A DNA stretch of 63,225 nt from Parahoeflea olei (GTDB taxonomy: Bacteria > Pseudomonadota > Alphaproteobacteria > Rhizobiales > Rhizobiaceae): the NCBI RefSeq assembly GCF_001703635.1, contig NZ_LQZT01000013.1, positions 1 to 63,225 on the forward strand. Reading direction: 5' to 3'. Under the pieces are notes generated by a model, which ran no database searches, was not told the DNA's origin, and saw only the letters and a program-made list of their open reading frames with translations. Shown here piece after piece: positions 9,521 through 17,744 of this stretch. The position numbers and the translations under genes were made by a program. Within the stretch, counting starts at the first letter, position 1, and every line of letters begins with the position of its first letter.

Positions 9521-10722
9521 GCCCACAAGCCGCCTCCCCGGCCGCGACCTCCCTGCCCGGCGGGATCAGCCCCGACACCGGCCAGCCCGGCTTCGGCGTC
9601 TATCTGCACTGGCCGTTCTGCGCCGCCAAATGCCCCTATTGCGATTTCAACAGCCATGTCCGCCATGCCGGCGTCGACCAGCAGGCCTTCGTGCGCGCCT
9701 TCGAGCGCGAGATCGCGACGATGCGCGAGATGTCGGGGCCGCGCGTGGTCACCTCGATGTTCTTCGGCGGCGGCACGCCCTCGCTGATGGCGCCCGACAC
9801 GGTGGCGGCGATCCTCGATGCGGTGCGCGCGGCCTGGGTGGTGCCGGACGGCATTGAGATCACGCTCGAAGCCAATCCGTCGAGCGTGGAGGCAACGCGG
9901 TTTCGCGGCTATCGCGAGGCGGGCGTCAACCGCGTGTCGATGGGCGTGCAGGCCTTGAACGACACGGACCTCAGGCAGCTCGGCCGCCTGCACGATCGCG
10001 CCGAGGCGCTCAAGGCCATTGGCCTGGCGCGCGAGATCTTCCCGCGCATGTCGTTCGACCTGATCTATGCCCGGCCCGGGCAGACGCTCGAGGCCTGGGA
10101 GCAGGAGCTTGAGGAGGCGATCGGGCTCGCCGCCGATCACCTGTCGCTCTACCAACTCACCATCGAGGAAGGCACGCCGTTTTTCGGGCTGCACAAGGCG
10201 GGCAAGCTGGTGGTGCCCGACGGCGAAACCTCGGCCGATCTCTATGAACTCACGCAGCGGGTCTGCGAGAGCCACGGGCTGCCGGCCTATGAGGTGTCCA
10301 ACCACGCCCGGCCCGGCGCCGAAAGCCGGCACAATCTCACCTATTGGCGCTATGGCGATTATGCGGGCATCGGCCCGGGTGCGCATGGCCGGCTGCTCAC
10401 CGCCCAGGCCAAGATCGCCACCGCCACCGAGCGCCACCCCGAAACCTGGCTCGCCCGCGTGGCCGAGCACGGCCACGGCATGGTCGAGACCAGCGAACTG
10501 AGCGCCGCCGAGCAGGCGGACGAACTGCTGCTGATGGGGCTGAGGCTGCGCGAGGGCATCGATCTCAAGCGCTGGAGCTCGCTGTCGGGGCGGACGCTCG
10601 ACCCGGACCGCACCGAATTCCTGATCGGCCACGGGCTGATCGAGCAGACGGCGCCCGACCGGATCCGCTGCACGCCGGACGGCATGATGGTGCTCGACGC
10701 GGTGGTGGCCGACCTCGCCTGA
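9517..10722 (+). CDS. hemW: Radical SAM family haem chaperone HemW
   Basis: Coproporphyrinogen oxidase-like radical SAM protein now regarded as a haem chaperone. It begins with GTG overlapping the rdgB stop by four bases. The radical SAM cysteines are at C35, C39 and C42 (CAAKCPYC), followed by FFGGGTPS (SAM site) and [18 protein letters not shown]. The HNLTYW motif and the GAHG motif of the HemN/HemW C-terminal domain are present. Its length of 401 residues is slightly above the usual 380-390 because of a Pro/Ala-rich N-terminal extension. Confidence 0.95.
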   Translation: MSPQAASPAATSLPGGISPDTGQPGFGVYLHWPFCAAKCPYCDFNSHVRHAGVDQQAFVRAFEREIATMREMSGPRVVTSMFFGGGTPSLMAPDTVAAILDAVRAAWVVPDGIEITLEANPSSVEATRFRGYREAGVNRVSMGVQALNDTDLRQLGRLHDRAEALKAIGLAREIFPRMSFDLIYARPGQTLEAWEQELEEAIGLAADHLSLYQLTIEEGTPFFGLHKAGKLVVPDGETSADLYELTQRVCESHGLPAYEVSNHARPGAESRHNLTYWRYGDYAGIGPGAHGRLLTAQAKIATATERHPETWLARVAEHGHGMVETSELSAAEQADELLLMGLRLREGIDLKRWSSLSGRTLDPDRTEFLIGHGLIEQTAPDRIRCTPDGMMVLDAVVADLA

Positions 10723-10763
10723 CCGGCCGCACCTGATCTGCAGCCAGGCGCAACGGCTCGGGC

Positions 10764-12755
10764 TTATGCGCCCCCCGAGGCGATCCTTGCGGCGGTCTCC
10801 GCGGCGCCGTCCTGAAGCAGGTATTCAGTCGCGTCGGTTTCGGAGATGGGGCGCGAGAACAGGTAGCCCTGGACCAGCTTGCCGCCCAGCTGCCGAAGGG
10901 CCGCCAGTTCCTCCTCGGTTTCCACCCCTTCGGTGACGCAGCGCAGTCCCATGTCGGAACTGAGCGCCAGCAGCGACTTGACGATCTTCAGGCTGGCCGG
11001 ATTCTTGTGCAGTTCGGTGACGAAGCTGCGGTCGATCTTGATCTTGGTCAGCGGCAGCGCGTGCAACTGGCTCAGGCTCGAATAGCCGGTGCCGAAATCG
11101 TCGAGCGCGATGCCGCAGCCCATCGTCTTGAGCATGTTGATCGCCGATTTGGCCTGGGCGAAATCATACATCATCGCCGTCTCGGTGATCTCGAAATCGA
11201 GGCGCCTGGGGTCGATGCCGCTGGCCATGATGATGCCGGCCAGGGCGATCGCGCTTTCGGACGAACTGATGTCGTGGGTCGACAGATTGAAGGAAAGCCC
11301 CACCTCCCCTGGCCAGGCGCCCGCGCTCGCCAGCGCCTTCCTGAGCAGCACCCGCGTCAGCTGCCCGATCAGGCCGATGCGCTCGGCGACGGGGATGAAC
11401 TGGCCCGGCGGCACGCTGCCCAGCGTGGGGCTGGTCCAGCGCGCCAGCGCCTCGAAGGCCACGGTCCTGTCGCTGCCGATATCGACGATCGGCTGGAAAT
11501 AGACCGCGATTTCGGCTTCGAGGTCGGCCTGCCGCAAGGCCTGCTCGATCTGCTTCTCGCGCTGGATCGCCTTCACATGGCTCTGCGAGAACAGCATGGA
11601 ATGCCCGCGCGTGGTGCGCTTGGCCTGATAGAGCGCATAGTCGGCGCTTTCGTAGAGCTCCTCCGCGCCGACCGCCAGTTCCGGATAGACCGCAAAGCCG
11701 ATGGTGCCCGCGAGCTGCAGCGTCGCCTCGGGAAGGACGAAGGGATCGCGCAGGGCCATGCAGATCTTCTCGCCGAAGGCCAGAAGCTCCGCATCCGGCG
11801 GGCAGTCGGCGATGACGAGGGCGAATTCGTCGCCACCCAGGCGCGCCAGATGACAGTTCTGCTTCATCAGCCCCGACAGCCGGTGGCCGACCTGCACCAG
11901 CAGGGTGTCGCCCAGCTTGTGGCCGTAAAGGTCGTTGACCGGCTTGAAGCCGTCGAGATCGATGATGCCGACCGCGAGGCGGCGCGTCCCGGTGGCGGCG
12001 AAAACCTCGTCAAGATGCGAGAAGAAGCTGCGGCGATTCGGGAGCCCGGTCAGGCTGTCGAGATTGGCGAGACGGAAATTCTCCCGGCCCACCGCTTCCA
12101 CCTTGCGGCGGGCCTGCACCGCGCCTGCGAAATGGCGGAACTGCACGGTCACCACCATCAACAGCGCGATCGACACCAGCAACAGGTTGCCCGCCATGCT
12201 GGCGAAGCTGGCGATGCCGGAGAGGCTGAAATAGACGAAGAACATGAGATTGATGACGATCGCCGCGATGAAGGCGGCCGAGCGCAGCTGCTGCAGGCAG
12301 ATGATCACGCCGAGCCCGCTGATGCCGATGAAGAAGGCGATGTTGCCCTGCAGATAGGGATCGCCATAGGGATACAGTGCCAGCGCCCAGCCGGTCAGGG
12401 TCACGGTCAGGGCGACGGCGAACAGGTTGGTGAGCGTGAGCGCGCGCCGCGCCATGCGGGCCGTGGGCACCACGCCCCGCGACCGCCACCAGCCCCACAG
12501 CCGTGCCCCGCAAATCAGGGTGAAGCCGACCGGCAGGTAAATGGTCAGCCAGGCCGGAGCAACCGGAATGAAATTCAGCGCCAGGGCCCATGCATTGACA
12601 AGCACGATCGAGTACATCAGCGGCACCTGGCGCGAGAAAACCTCGTACTGTGCCTTGAGCAATCCCGGATTTTCACCCGGGACGAAAAACAGATGGGACA
12701 AGCGCCCAAAAAGAGATCTCAGCATGATGCAACAACCGATTGCTCGCGACCACAT
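10764..12755 (-). CDS. Membrane-bound GGDEF-EAL c-di-GMP signalling protein
   Basis: Putative bifunctional diguanylate cyclase/phosphodiesterase of about 663 residues. An N-terminal membrane domain with several helices (about residues 45-205) is followed by a GGDEF domain (SLTGLPNRRSF ... ARLGGDEFAL, intact active site, no RxxD inhibitory site just upstream) and an EAL domain (VAFEALARW, NLSTHDIS, DDFGTGYSSL, all key acidic residues kept). I chose the ATG at 12755 because GGAAG lies just before it; ATG at 12725 is an alternative and an ATG at 12842 is further upstream. It stands alone between hemW (convergent) and rsmI (divergent). Confidence 0.88.
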   Translation of the reverse strand: MWSRAIGCCIMLRSLFGRLSHLFFVPGENPGLLKAQYEVFSRQVPLMYSIVLVNAWALALNFIPVAPAWLTIYLPVGFTLICGARLWGWWRSRGVVPTARMARRALTLTNLFAVALTVTLTGWALALYPYGDPYLQGNIAFFIGISGLGVIICLQQLRSAAFIAAIVINLMFFVYFSLSGIASFASMAGNLLLVSIALLMVVTVQFRHFAGAVQARRKVEAVGRENFRLANLDSLTGLPNRRSFFSHLDEVFAATGTRRLAVGIIDLDGFKPVNDLYGHKLGDTLLVQVGHRLSGLMKQNCHLARLGGDEFALVIADCPPDAELLAFGEKICMALRDPFVLPEATLQLAGTIGFAVYPELAVGAEELYESADYALYQAKRTTRGHSMLFSQSHVKAIQREKQIEQALRQADLEAEIAVYFQPIVDIGSDRTVAFEALARWTSPTLGSVPPGQFIPVAERIGLIGQLTRVLLRKALASAGAWPGEVGLSFNLSTHDISSSESAIALAGIIMASGIDPRRLDFEITETAMMYDFAQAKSAINMLKTMGCGIALDDFGTGYSSLSQLHALPLTKIKIDRSFVTELHKNPASLKIVKSLLALSSDMGLRCVTEGVETEEELAALRQLGGKLVQGYLFSRPISETDATEYLLQDGAAETAARIASGGA

Positions 12756-12944
12756 GGACTTCCGGATTGTCCCACCATATAAGGCAGTGATTAAATTATA
12801 GTTTCGGCTTGCAATGCGACCTGGCGCCGCAATCGCGGTCACCGCGTCGGGGTCGCTTCATCGCCCTGCCCCTCGATTTTCCGGCCCGAACTCTGCTACA
12901 CCCGGCTCATCGATTGACCAGGCACGGCACACGGCGGGACGGAC

Positions 12945-13922
12945 ATGACGCGCAGCACATCGGACACCTCCGGCGAAGCGGACCGCGATGAGACCGGCGG
13001 GGCGGGACGCGGGTTCCGCCTGTCCGGGCACCGCATCGCCGCGCGACCGCTCGAGCCGGCGCTGTATCTGGTCTCCACCCCGATCGGCAATCTCGGCGAC
13101 ATCACCATCCGGGCATTGGAAACGCTTGCGGGCGCCGACATCATCGCCTGCGAGGATACGAGGGTCAGCCGGGTGCTGCTCGAGCGCTACGGCATCGCCA
13201 CCCGGCCGCATGCCTATCACGAGCACAATGCCGACCGCGCCGGTCCGAAGCTAATCGCGGCGCTCGAGGCCGGCCAGAGCGTGGCACTGATCTCGGATGC
13301 CGGAACGCCACTCGTCTCAGATCCCGGCTACCGGCTCACACAGACGGCGATCGCGGCGGGGCTGCGGGTGATCCCGGTGCCGGGCGCGGCGGCACCGATG
13401 GCAGCACTGGTGGCCGCCGGACTTCCGAGCGACACCTTCCTGTTCGCGGGCTTCCTGCCCTCCAGGGACAAGGCCCGGCGCGACCGGCTTGCGACCTACG
13501 CCACCCTCGACGCCACGGTGATGTTCTTCGAAAGCCCCAATCGGCTCGGGGCCTGCCTGGCGTCCGCGGCCGAGGTGATCGGGCCGGACCGGCCCGCCGC
13601 CGTCTGCCGGGAGCTGACCAAGGCCTTCGAGGAGATCCGGCGCGGCACGCTCGGCGAGCTGGCGGCGCATTATGCCGGCGAGAGCGTGCGCGGCGAGATC
13701 GTGCTGGCGATCGGCCCCGGCGCCGCGCCCGTGCCCTCGGAGGAAGACATCGACGCGCTGCTGGCCCGGCTGGTGGCCGAGCTGCCGGCGGGCAAGGCCG
13801 CGACGGAAGCGGCCCGCCTCACCGGCCAGCCGCGCAAGCAACTCTACCAGCGACTGCTCGACATGAAGCAGCCGGTGGCCAGCGTGCCGGAGGGCGAGGA
13901 TGCGCACGGGCGGCGGACCTGA
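12945..13922 (+). CDS. rsmI: 16S rRNA (cytidine(1402)-2'-O)-methyltransferase RsmI
   Basis: SAM-dependent methyltransferase modifying C1402 in the decoding centre. The tetrapyrrole-methylase-type fold is evident: LYLVSTPIGNLGDIT at the start of the domain, CEDTRVSRVLLERYGI, the Gly/Asp-rich SAM loop ISDAGTPLVSDPG, and VPGAAAPMAAL. A 40-residue N-terminal extension precedes the core, so the real start may be internal. Its end overlaps yraN by 23 bases; rsmI-yraN-gshB neighbourhood is common in Hyphomicrobiales, but here gshB is about 8 kb away. Confidence 0.96.
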   Translation: MTRSTSDTSGEADRDETGGAGRGFRLSGHRIAARPLEPALYLVSTPIGNLGDITIRALETLAGADIIACEDTRVSRVLLERYGIATRPHAYHEHNADRAGPKLIAALEAGQSVALISDAGTPLVSDPGYRLTQTAIAAGLRVIPVPGAAAPMAALVAAGLPSDTFLFAGFLPSRDKARRDRLATYATLDATVMFFESPNRLGACLASAAEVIGPDRPAAVCRELTKAFEEIRRGTLGELAAHYAGESVRGEIVLAIGPGAAPVPSEEDIDALLARLVAELPAGKAATEAARLTGQPRKQLYQRLLDMKQPVASVPEGEDAHGRRT

Positions 13923-14268
13923 GCGAAAGCGGCGGCTCGAACGCAAGGGGCGCCGCGCCGAACTGCTGGCGGCCCTGGCGCTGATGCTCAAGGGCTACCG
14001 GATCGCCGCCATGCGCTACCGCACCCCCTCGGGCGAGATCGACCTTGTGGCGCGCAAGGGCGATCTGGTGGCCTTCGTCGAGGTGAAAGCCCGCCGCGAC
14101 CTCGCCGCCGGCGTCGATTCGGTCGGCTATCCCGCGCAACGGCGCATCGCCGCCGCGGCTGAGCTGTTCATCAGCCGCCAGCCCGACGGATCGACGCTGT
14201 CGTGGCGTCACGACATCGTCGTGGTGCGTCCCTGGCGATGGCCGCTGCATCTGCCGGATGCATTCTGA
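13900..14268 (+). CDS. yraN: YraN family protein (UPF0102, endonuclease-like fold)
   Basis: Protein of 122 residues with the restriction-endonuclease-like core of the UPF0102 family: GRRAELLAALALMLKGYRI, then GEIDLVARKGDLVAFVEVKAR, whose spaced D, E and K residues form a PD-(D/E)xK-like set. The cellular role of the family is not established. It starts inside the rsmI coding end and must be co-transcribed with it. Confidence 0.93.
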   Translation: MRTGGGPERKRRLERKGRRAELLAALALMLKGYRIAAMRYRTPSGEIDLVARKGDLVAFVEVKARRDLAAGVDSVGYPAQRRIAAAAELFISRQPDGSTLSWRHDIVVVRPWRWPLHLPDAF

Positions 14269-14522
14269 ACGGCATCGGCCGGATCCGGTCCTGCAGGCGA
14301 GCCGAACCCTTGGTTGCGCCTTGCGCCTGCCGGGAGCACCGCCGCCGATGCCATCTTCGGGTTCCCGAACGCCGGCGACGCGCCCGATACATGCGCATTA
14401 AAATCGATAAAAACACGTTGGATTGTTGAACTAGAGCGCGATCCGTGCACATCTTTTGCCACCGGACCGGGCAGGTGGAGGACCTCCCGGCAAGGTTAAG
14501 CGACAACTAATGGGAGAGAGAC

Positions 14523-15548
14523 ATGAAATTCATGACCACGCTTGCCGGACTGGCCGCGACCGCCGTTTCGGTCCTGGCGCTTTCGGGCGCTGCCTTGGCG
14601 GCAGATTACGAGTGGACGTTCCAGACCTCCGAAACGGCCGGCGAGCCGGGCTTCATCAACAAGCAGAAATGGGCGGAGAATGTCGGCGTCCTCTCCGGCG
14701 GGCGGATTCAGATCGAGATCCTGCCGATCGGGTCCGTGGTGCCGCATACCGACACGCTCGAGGCCGTCGGCTCCGGGATCCTGCAGGGCCACCTGACCGA
14801 CCCGAGCTACTTCGCCGGCAAGGACCCGGCCTTCGCCATGATGGGCAATCTGGTGGGCGCCTGGAGCGATCCGTTCGAACTGCTCGGCTTCATGCAAACC
14901 GGCGGTGGCGACGAACTCTATGCCGAACTGGTCGAGCCCTATGGCGTCCACTTCATCGGCGCGGCCGCGACCGAGCCCGAGGCCTTCGTCTCGAGCGTCC
15001 CGATCCGCACCGTCGAGGACCTCAAGGGCGTCAAGCTGCGCGCCCCGGAAGGCATGGTGTTCGAGATCTTCTCCAAGGCCGGCGCTTCGCCGGTGGCGCT
15101 GCCCGGCTCCGAGATCTTTTCCGCGCTCGACAAGGGCGTGGTCCAGGCCGCCGACAACACCGTCTTCGCCACCAACCAGGCCCTGGGCATGAACGACATT
15201 GCCCATTATCCGCTGTATCCGGGCTTCCACTCGCTGCCGCTGATCGACATTTCCATGAACAAGGAGATCTGGGACGGCCTGCCCGACGACCTCAAGGCAA
15301 TCCTCGATGCCTCGGTCGCCCAGTTCAGCTTCAACCACATCTATTCCGTGCGTCTTCTCGATGCCAAGGCGGTCGCCCAGGCGCGCGCCAATCCGGAGAT
15401 CGAGATCATCAACTGGTCGGGCGACGAACGCGCCAAGTTCCGCCGCATCGCCCAGGACGAGTGGAAGGTCTGGGCCGAGAAATCCGCCATGACCCAGCGC
15501 TACTACGATGCGGTGACGTCCTATCTGGAAGGCCGCAACCTGCTCTGA
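14523..15548 (+). CDS. TRAP transporter substrate-binding protein (DctP family)
   Basis: Periplasmic solute receptor of 341 residues with a typical signal peptide (cleavage after ALSGAALA). The DctP fold is recognised from SGGRIQIEILPIG, the binding-site Arg in VKLRAPEGMVFEIF, and LDKGVVQAADN. It looks most like the keto-acid/mannitol/chloroaromatic subgroup, which bind organic acids, but the ligand cannot be assigned. GGGAGAGAG gives a strong ribosome site. The two membrane genes of the same transporter follow in order P-Q-M. Confidence 0.93.
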   Translation: MKFMTTLAGLAATAVSVLALSGAALAADYEWTFQTSETAGEPGFINKQKWAENVGVLSGGRIQIEILPIGSVVPHTDTLEAVGSGILQGHLTDPSYFAGKDPAFAMMGNLVGAWSDPFELLGFMQTGGGDELYAELVEPYGVHFIGAAATEPEAFVSSVPIRTVEDLKGVKLRAPEGMVFEIFSKAGASPVALPGSEIFSALDKGVVQAADNTVFATNQALGMNDIAHYPLYPGFHSLPLIDISMNKEIWDGLPDDLKAILDASVAQFSFNHIYSVRLLDAKAVAQARANPEIEIINWSGDERAKFRRIAQDEWKVWAEKSAMTQRYYDAVTSYLEGRNLL

Positions 15549-15617
15549 TCCAAGCCACGCCGCGCCCGGTCATCCCCGTCCGGGCGCGGACTCCGTGTCA
15601 TCGCGAGGAGAGCGCCC

Positions 15618-16196
15618 ATGGCCGACACCAAAGACCTTCAAGACCATGCCGAAAGCGACGATCCGGAAATCCGCACCGGGCTCGATCGCGCGGTTGCCGG
15701 CTCCAGCCGGTTTTTCGCCTGGGCGATTTTCCTCGCCTTCCTGATCACCGTGTTCGAGGTGATCGCGCGCTATGTTTTCGACGCGCCCACCTACTGGGCG
15801 CATGAAAGCACCATCTTCCTGATCGCCGCGATCTTCCTGGTCGGCGGCCCGATCGCCCTTGCCCGCGACAAGCATATCCGCGTGCGGATGTTTTACGACT
15901 CGGTGTCGCCGCGCAACCGGCGGCGGCTCGACATCGCCAATTCGCTGGTCGCCATGGTGTTCTTCGCGGGCCTTGCCTATGCCGGCTGGATCATGTCCTG
16001 GAAGGCGACCCACACCCCTGGCGGCGAGATCCATCTCGAGGGGACCGGCACCTCGTGGAACCCGCCGACGCCGGCGCTGCTCAAGATCCTGGTCTTTCTC
16101 TGCGTCGTGGTGATGTTCGTCCAGACCGTCATGCACCTGGTCGCGGCACTGCGCCGCGACGTGTCCGCATCCGACCGCCCCACCGGAGACCGATGA
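15618..16196 (+). CDS. TRAP transporter small permease (DctQ family)
   Basis: Inner-membrane subunit of 192 residues with four predicted helices (FFAWAIFLAFLITVFEVIARY; STIFLIAAIFLVGGPIALA; SLVAMVFFAGLAYAGWIMS; LLKILVFLCVVVMFVQTVMHLV). The RYVFD and DKHIRV segments are typical of DctQ proteins. GAGGAG precedes its ATG. It sits between the binding protein (69-base gap) and the large permease (one-base gap), so all three should be one operon. Confidence 0.92.
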   Translation: MADTKDLQDHAESDDPEIRTGLDRAVAGSSRFFAWAIFLAFLITVFEVIARYVFDAPTYWAHESTIFLIAAIFLVGGPIALARDKHIRVRMFYDSVSPRNRRRLDIANSLVAMVFFAGLAYAGWIMSWKATHTPGGEIHLEGTGTSWNPPTPALLKILVFLCVVVMFVQTVMHLVAALRRDVSASDRPTGDR

Positions 16197-16197
16197 C

Positions 16198-17511
16198 ATG
16201 GGCCTGAGTGCACTGGGTATCGAATACGGCTCCTATGTCCTGGTGGCCGCCATCTTCCTGTTGTTGCTGACCGGCCAGCCGCTCGCCTGGGTCACCGGTC
16301 TCGTGGCGCTGATCTTCACCTTCGGCTGGTTCGGCGGCAATGCGCTGCCGCTGGTCACCGCCCGCATCTTCGGCTTCATCACCGAATATTCGCTGGTCGC
16401 CATCCCGATGTTCATCCTGATGGCGGCGCTGCTCGACCGGTCGGGGATCGCCAGGGACCTGTTCAACGGCATGCGCGTGCTGGCCGGGCGATTGCCCGGG
16501 GGCGTCGCCGTGCAGACCCTGATCGTCGCCATCCTGATGGCGGCGATGTCGGGTGTGATCGGCGGCGAGATCGTGCTTTTGGGCATTCTGGCGCTGCCGC
16601 AGATGCTGCGGCTGGGCTATGACCGGAACCTGTCGATCGGCGTGGTCTGCGCCGGCGGATCGCTCGGCACGATGATGCCGCCCTCGATCGTGCTGATCAT
16701 CTACGGCCTGGTGGCCAGCGTCTCGATCGCCGATCTTTTCGTCGCCGCCATCACCCCCGCGCTGCTGCTGCTGGCGTTCTATGTCGGCTATGTGCTGGTG
16801 CTGTGCCTGCGCAATCCGCAGCTCGGCCCGCCGATGTCGCGGGAAGAGCTGTCGGAGGAATCGCTCGGCAGCGCGATCCGCTCGGTGATCGCGCCGCTGT
16901 TCATCGTCGTGGCGGTGCTCGGCTCGATCTATGGCGGCGTCGCCTCGATCACCGAGGCGGCCGCACTCGGCGTCTCGGCGGTGCTGATCATCTCGCTGTG
17001 GCGCCGCGAACTCGGCTTCAAGATGCTGCAGGACAGCCTGGTGCACACGCTCGAGACCTGCGGCATGATCATCTGGATCGGCATTGCCGCGGCGGTGCTG
17101 GTCGGCGTCTACAACCTGATGGGCGGCAACCGGTTCGTCGCCAATGCCATTCTCGGCATCGACGCCCCGCCGGTGGTGATCATCATGGTGATGATGCTGA
17201 TCCTGCTGGTGCTCGGCATGTTCCTCGACTGGATCGGCATCGCGCTCCTGACGCTGCCGATCTTCGTGCCGATCGTCGTCCAGCTCGGCTACGACCCGAT
17301 CTGGTTCGGCATCCTGTTCGCGGTCAACATGCAGGTCTCCTATCTCACGCCGCCCTTCGGCCCCGCCGCCTTCTACCTCAAGAGCGTGGCGCCGAAGGAG
17401 ATCACGCTCAAGCACATCTACACCGCGCTGCTGCCATTCATCGCGCTGCAACTGGTGGTGCTCGGCATCATCCTGTTCTTCCCGCCGATCGCCACCTGGG
17501 CGGTGAATTAA
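16198..17511 (+). CDS. TRAP transporter large permease (DctM family)
   Basis: Main translocating subunit of the sodium-coupled TRAP transporter, 437 residues with about a dozen hydrophobic helices. Family features include VAIPMFILMAALLDRSG, GGSLGTMMPPSIVLIIYGL, and LGMFLDWIGIALLTLPIFVP. The ATG is one base after the dctQ stop, so translation is probably coupled. A perfect GC-rich dyad 31 bases downstream (17542-17566) probably ends the operon. Confidence 0.95.
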   Translation: MGLSALGIEYGSYVLVAAIFLLLLTGQPLAWVTGLVALIFTFGWFGGNALPLVTARIFGFITEYSLVAIPMFILMAALLDRSGIARDLFNGMRVLAGRLPGGVAVQTLIVAILMAAMSGVIGGEIVLLGILALPQMLRLGYDRNLSIGVVCAGGSLGTMMPPSIVLIIYGLVASVSIADLFVAAITPALLLLAFYVGYVLVLCLRNPQLGPPMSREELSEESLGSAIRSVIAPLFIVVAVLGSIYGGVASITEAAALGVSAVLIISLWRRELGFKMLQDSLVHTLETCGMIIWIGIAAAVLVGVYNLMGGNRFVANAILGIDAPPVVIIMVMMLILLVLGMFLDWIGIALLTLPIFVPIVVQLGYDPIWFGILFAVNMQVSYLTPPFGPAAFYLKSVAPKEITLKHIYTALLPFIALQLVVLGIILFFPPIATWAVN

Positions 17512-17541
17512 GGCCGGCGCGGCGACACGTCCTTCCGGACC

Positions 17542-17566
17542 GGGCCGGGTCTCGAAAGCCCGGCCC
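17542..17566 (+). terminator. GC-rich dyad after the TRAP operon
   Basis: Perfect 8-bp arms GGGCCGGG and CCCGGCCC around a 9-base loop, 31 bases after the large-permease stop. No T run follows, so intrinsic termination would be weak; position and symmetry are the support. Confidence 0.5.
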
Positions 17567-17744
17567 ACACCCGCCCGCGCCCCAAGAAAACGTCCCCAAA
17601 AACTTATTGAGACAAATTGCATCCCTGCACATGCCGCCTTTTTTACCATTCCCCGCTATCGTGACGGCACATCGGACAGGGAGAGGGGCGCAACGTGACG
17701 CGAACAGGCATCGACGATCCATCCGCGGCCGCGCGAGCGACGGC

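Noticed and set aside
6623..9526. Minus-strand open frame of 967 codons across hrcA, rph and rdgB
   Set aside because: It is antisense to two well-identified genes and reads through hrcA in a wrong frame; Arg/Ala/Gly-rich composition is typical of shadow frames in high-GC DNA. Only its last ~20 codons, in the island, were kept as a possible remnant.
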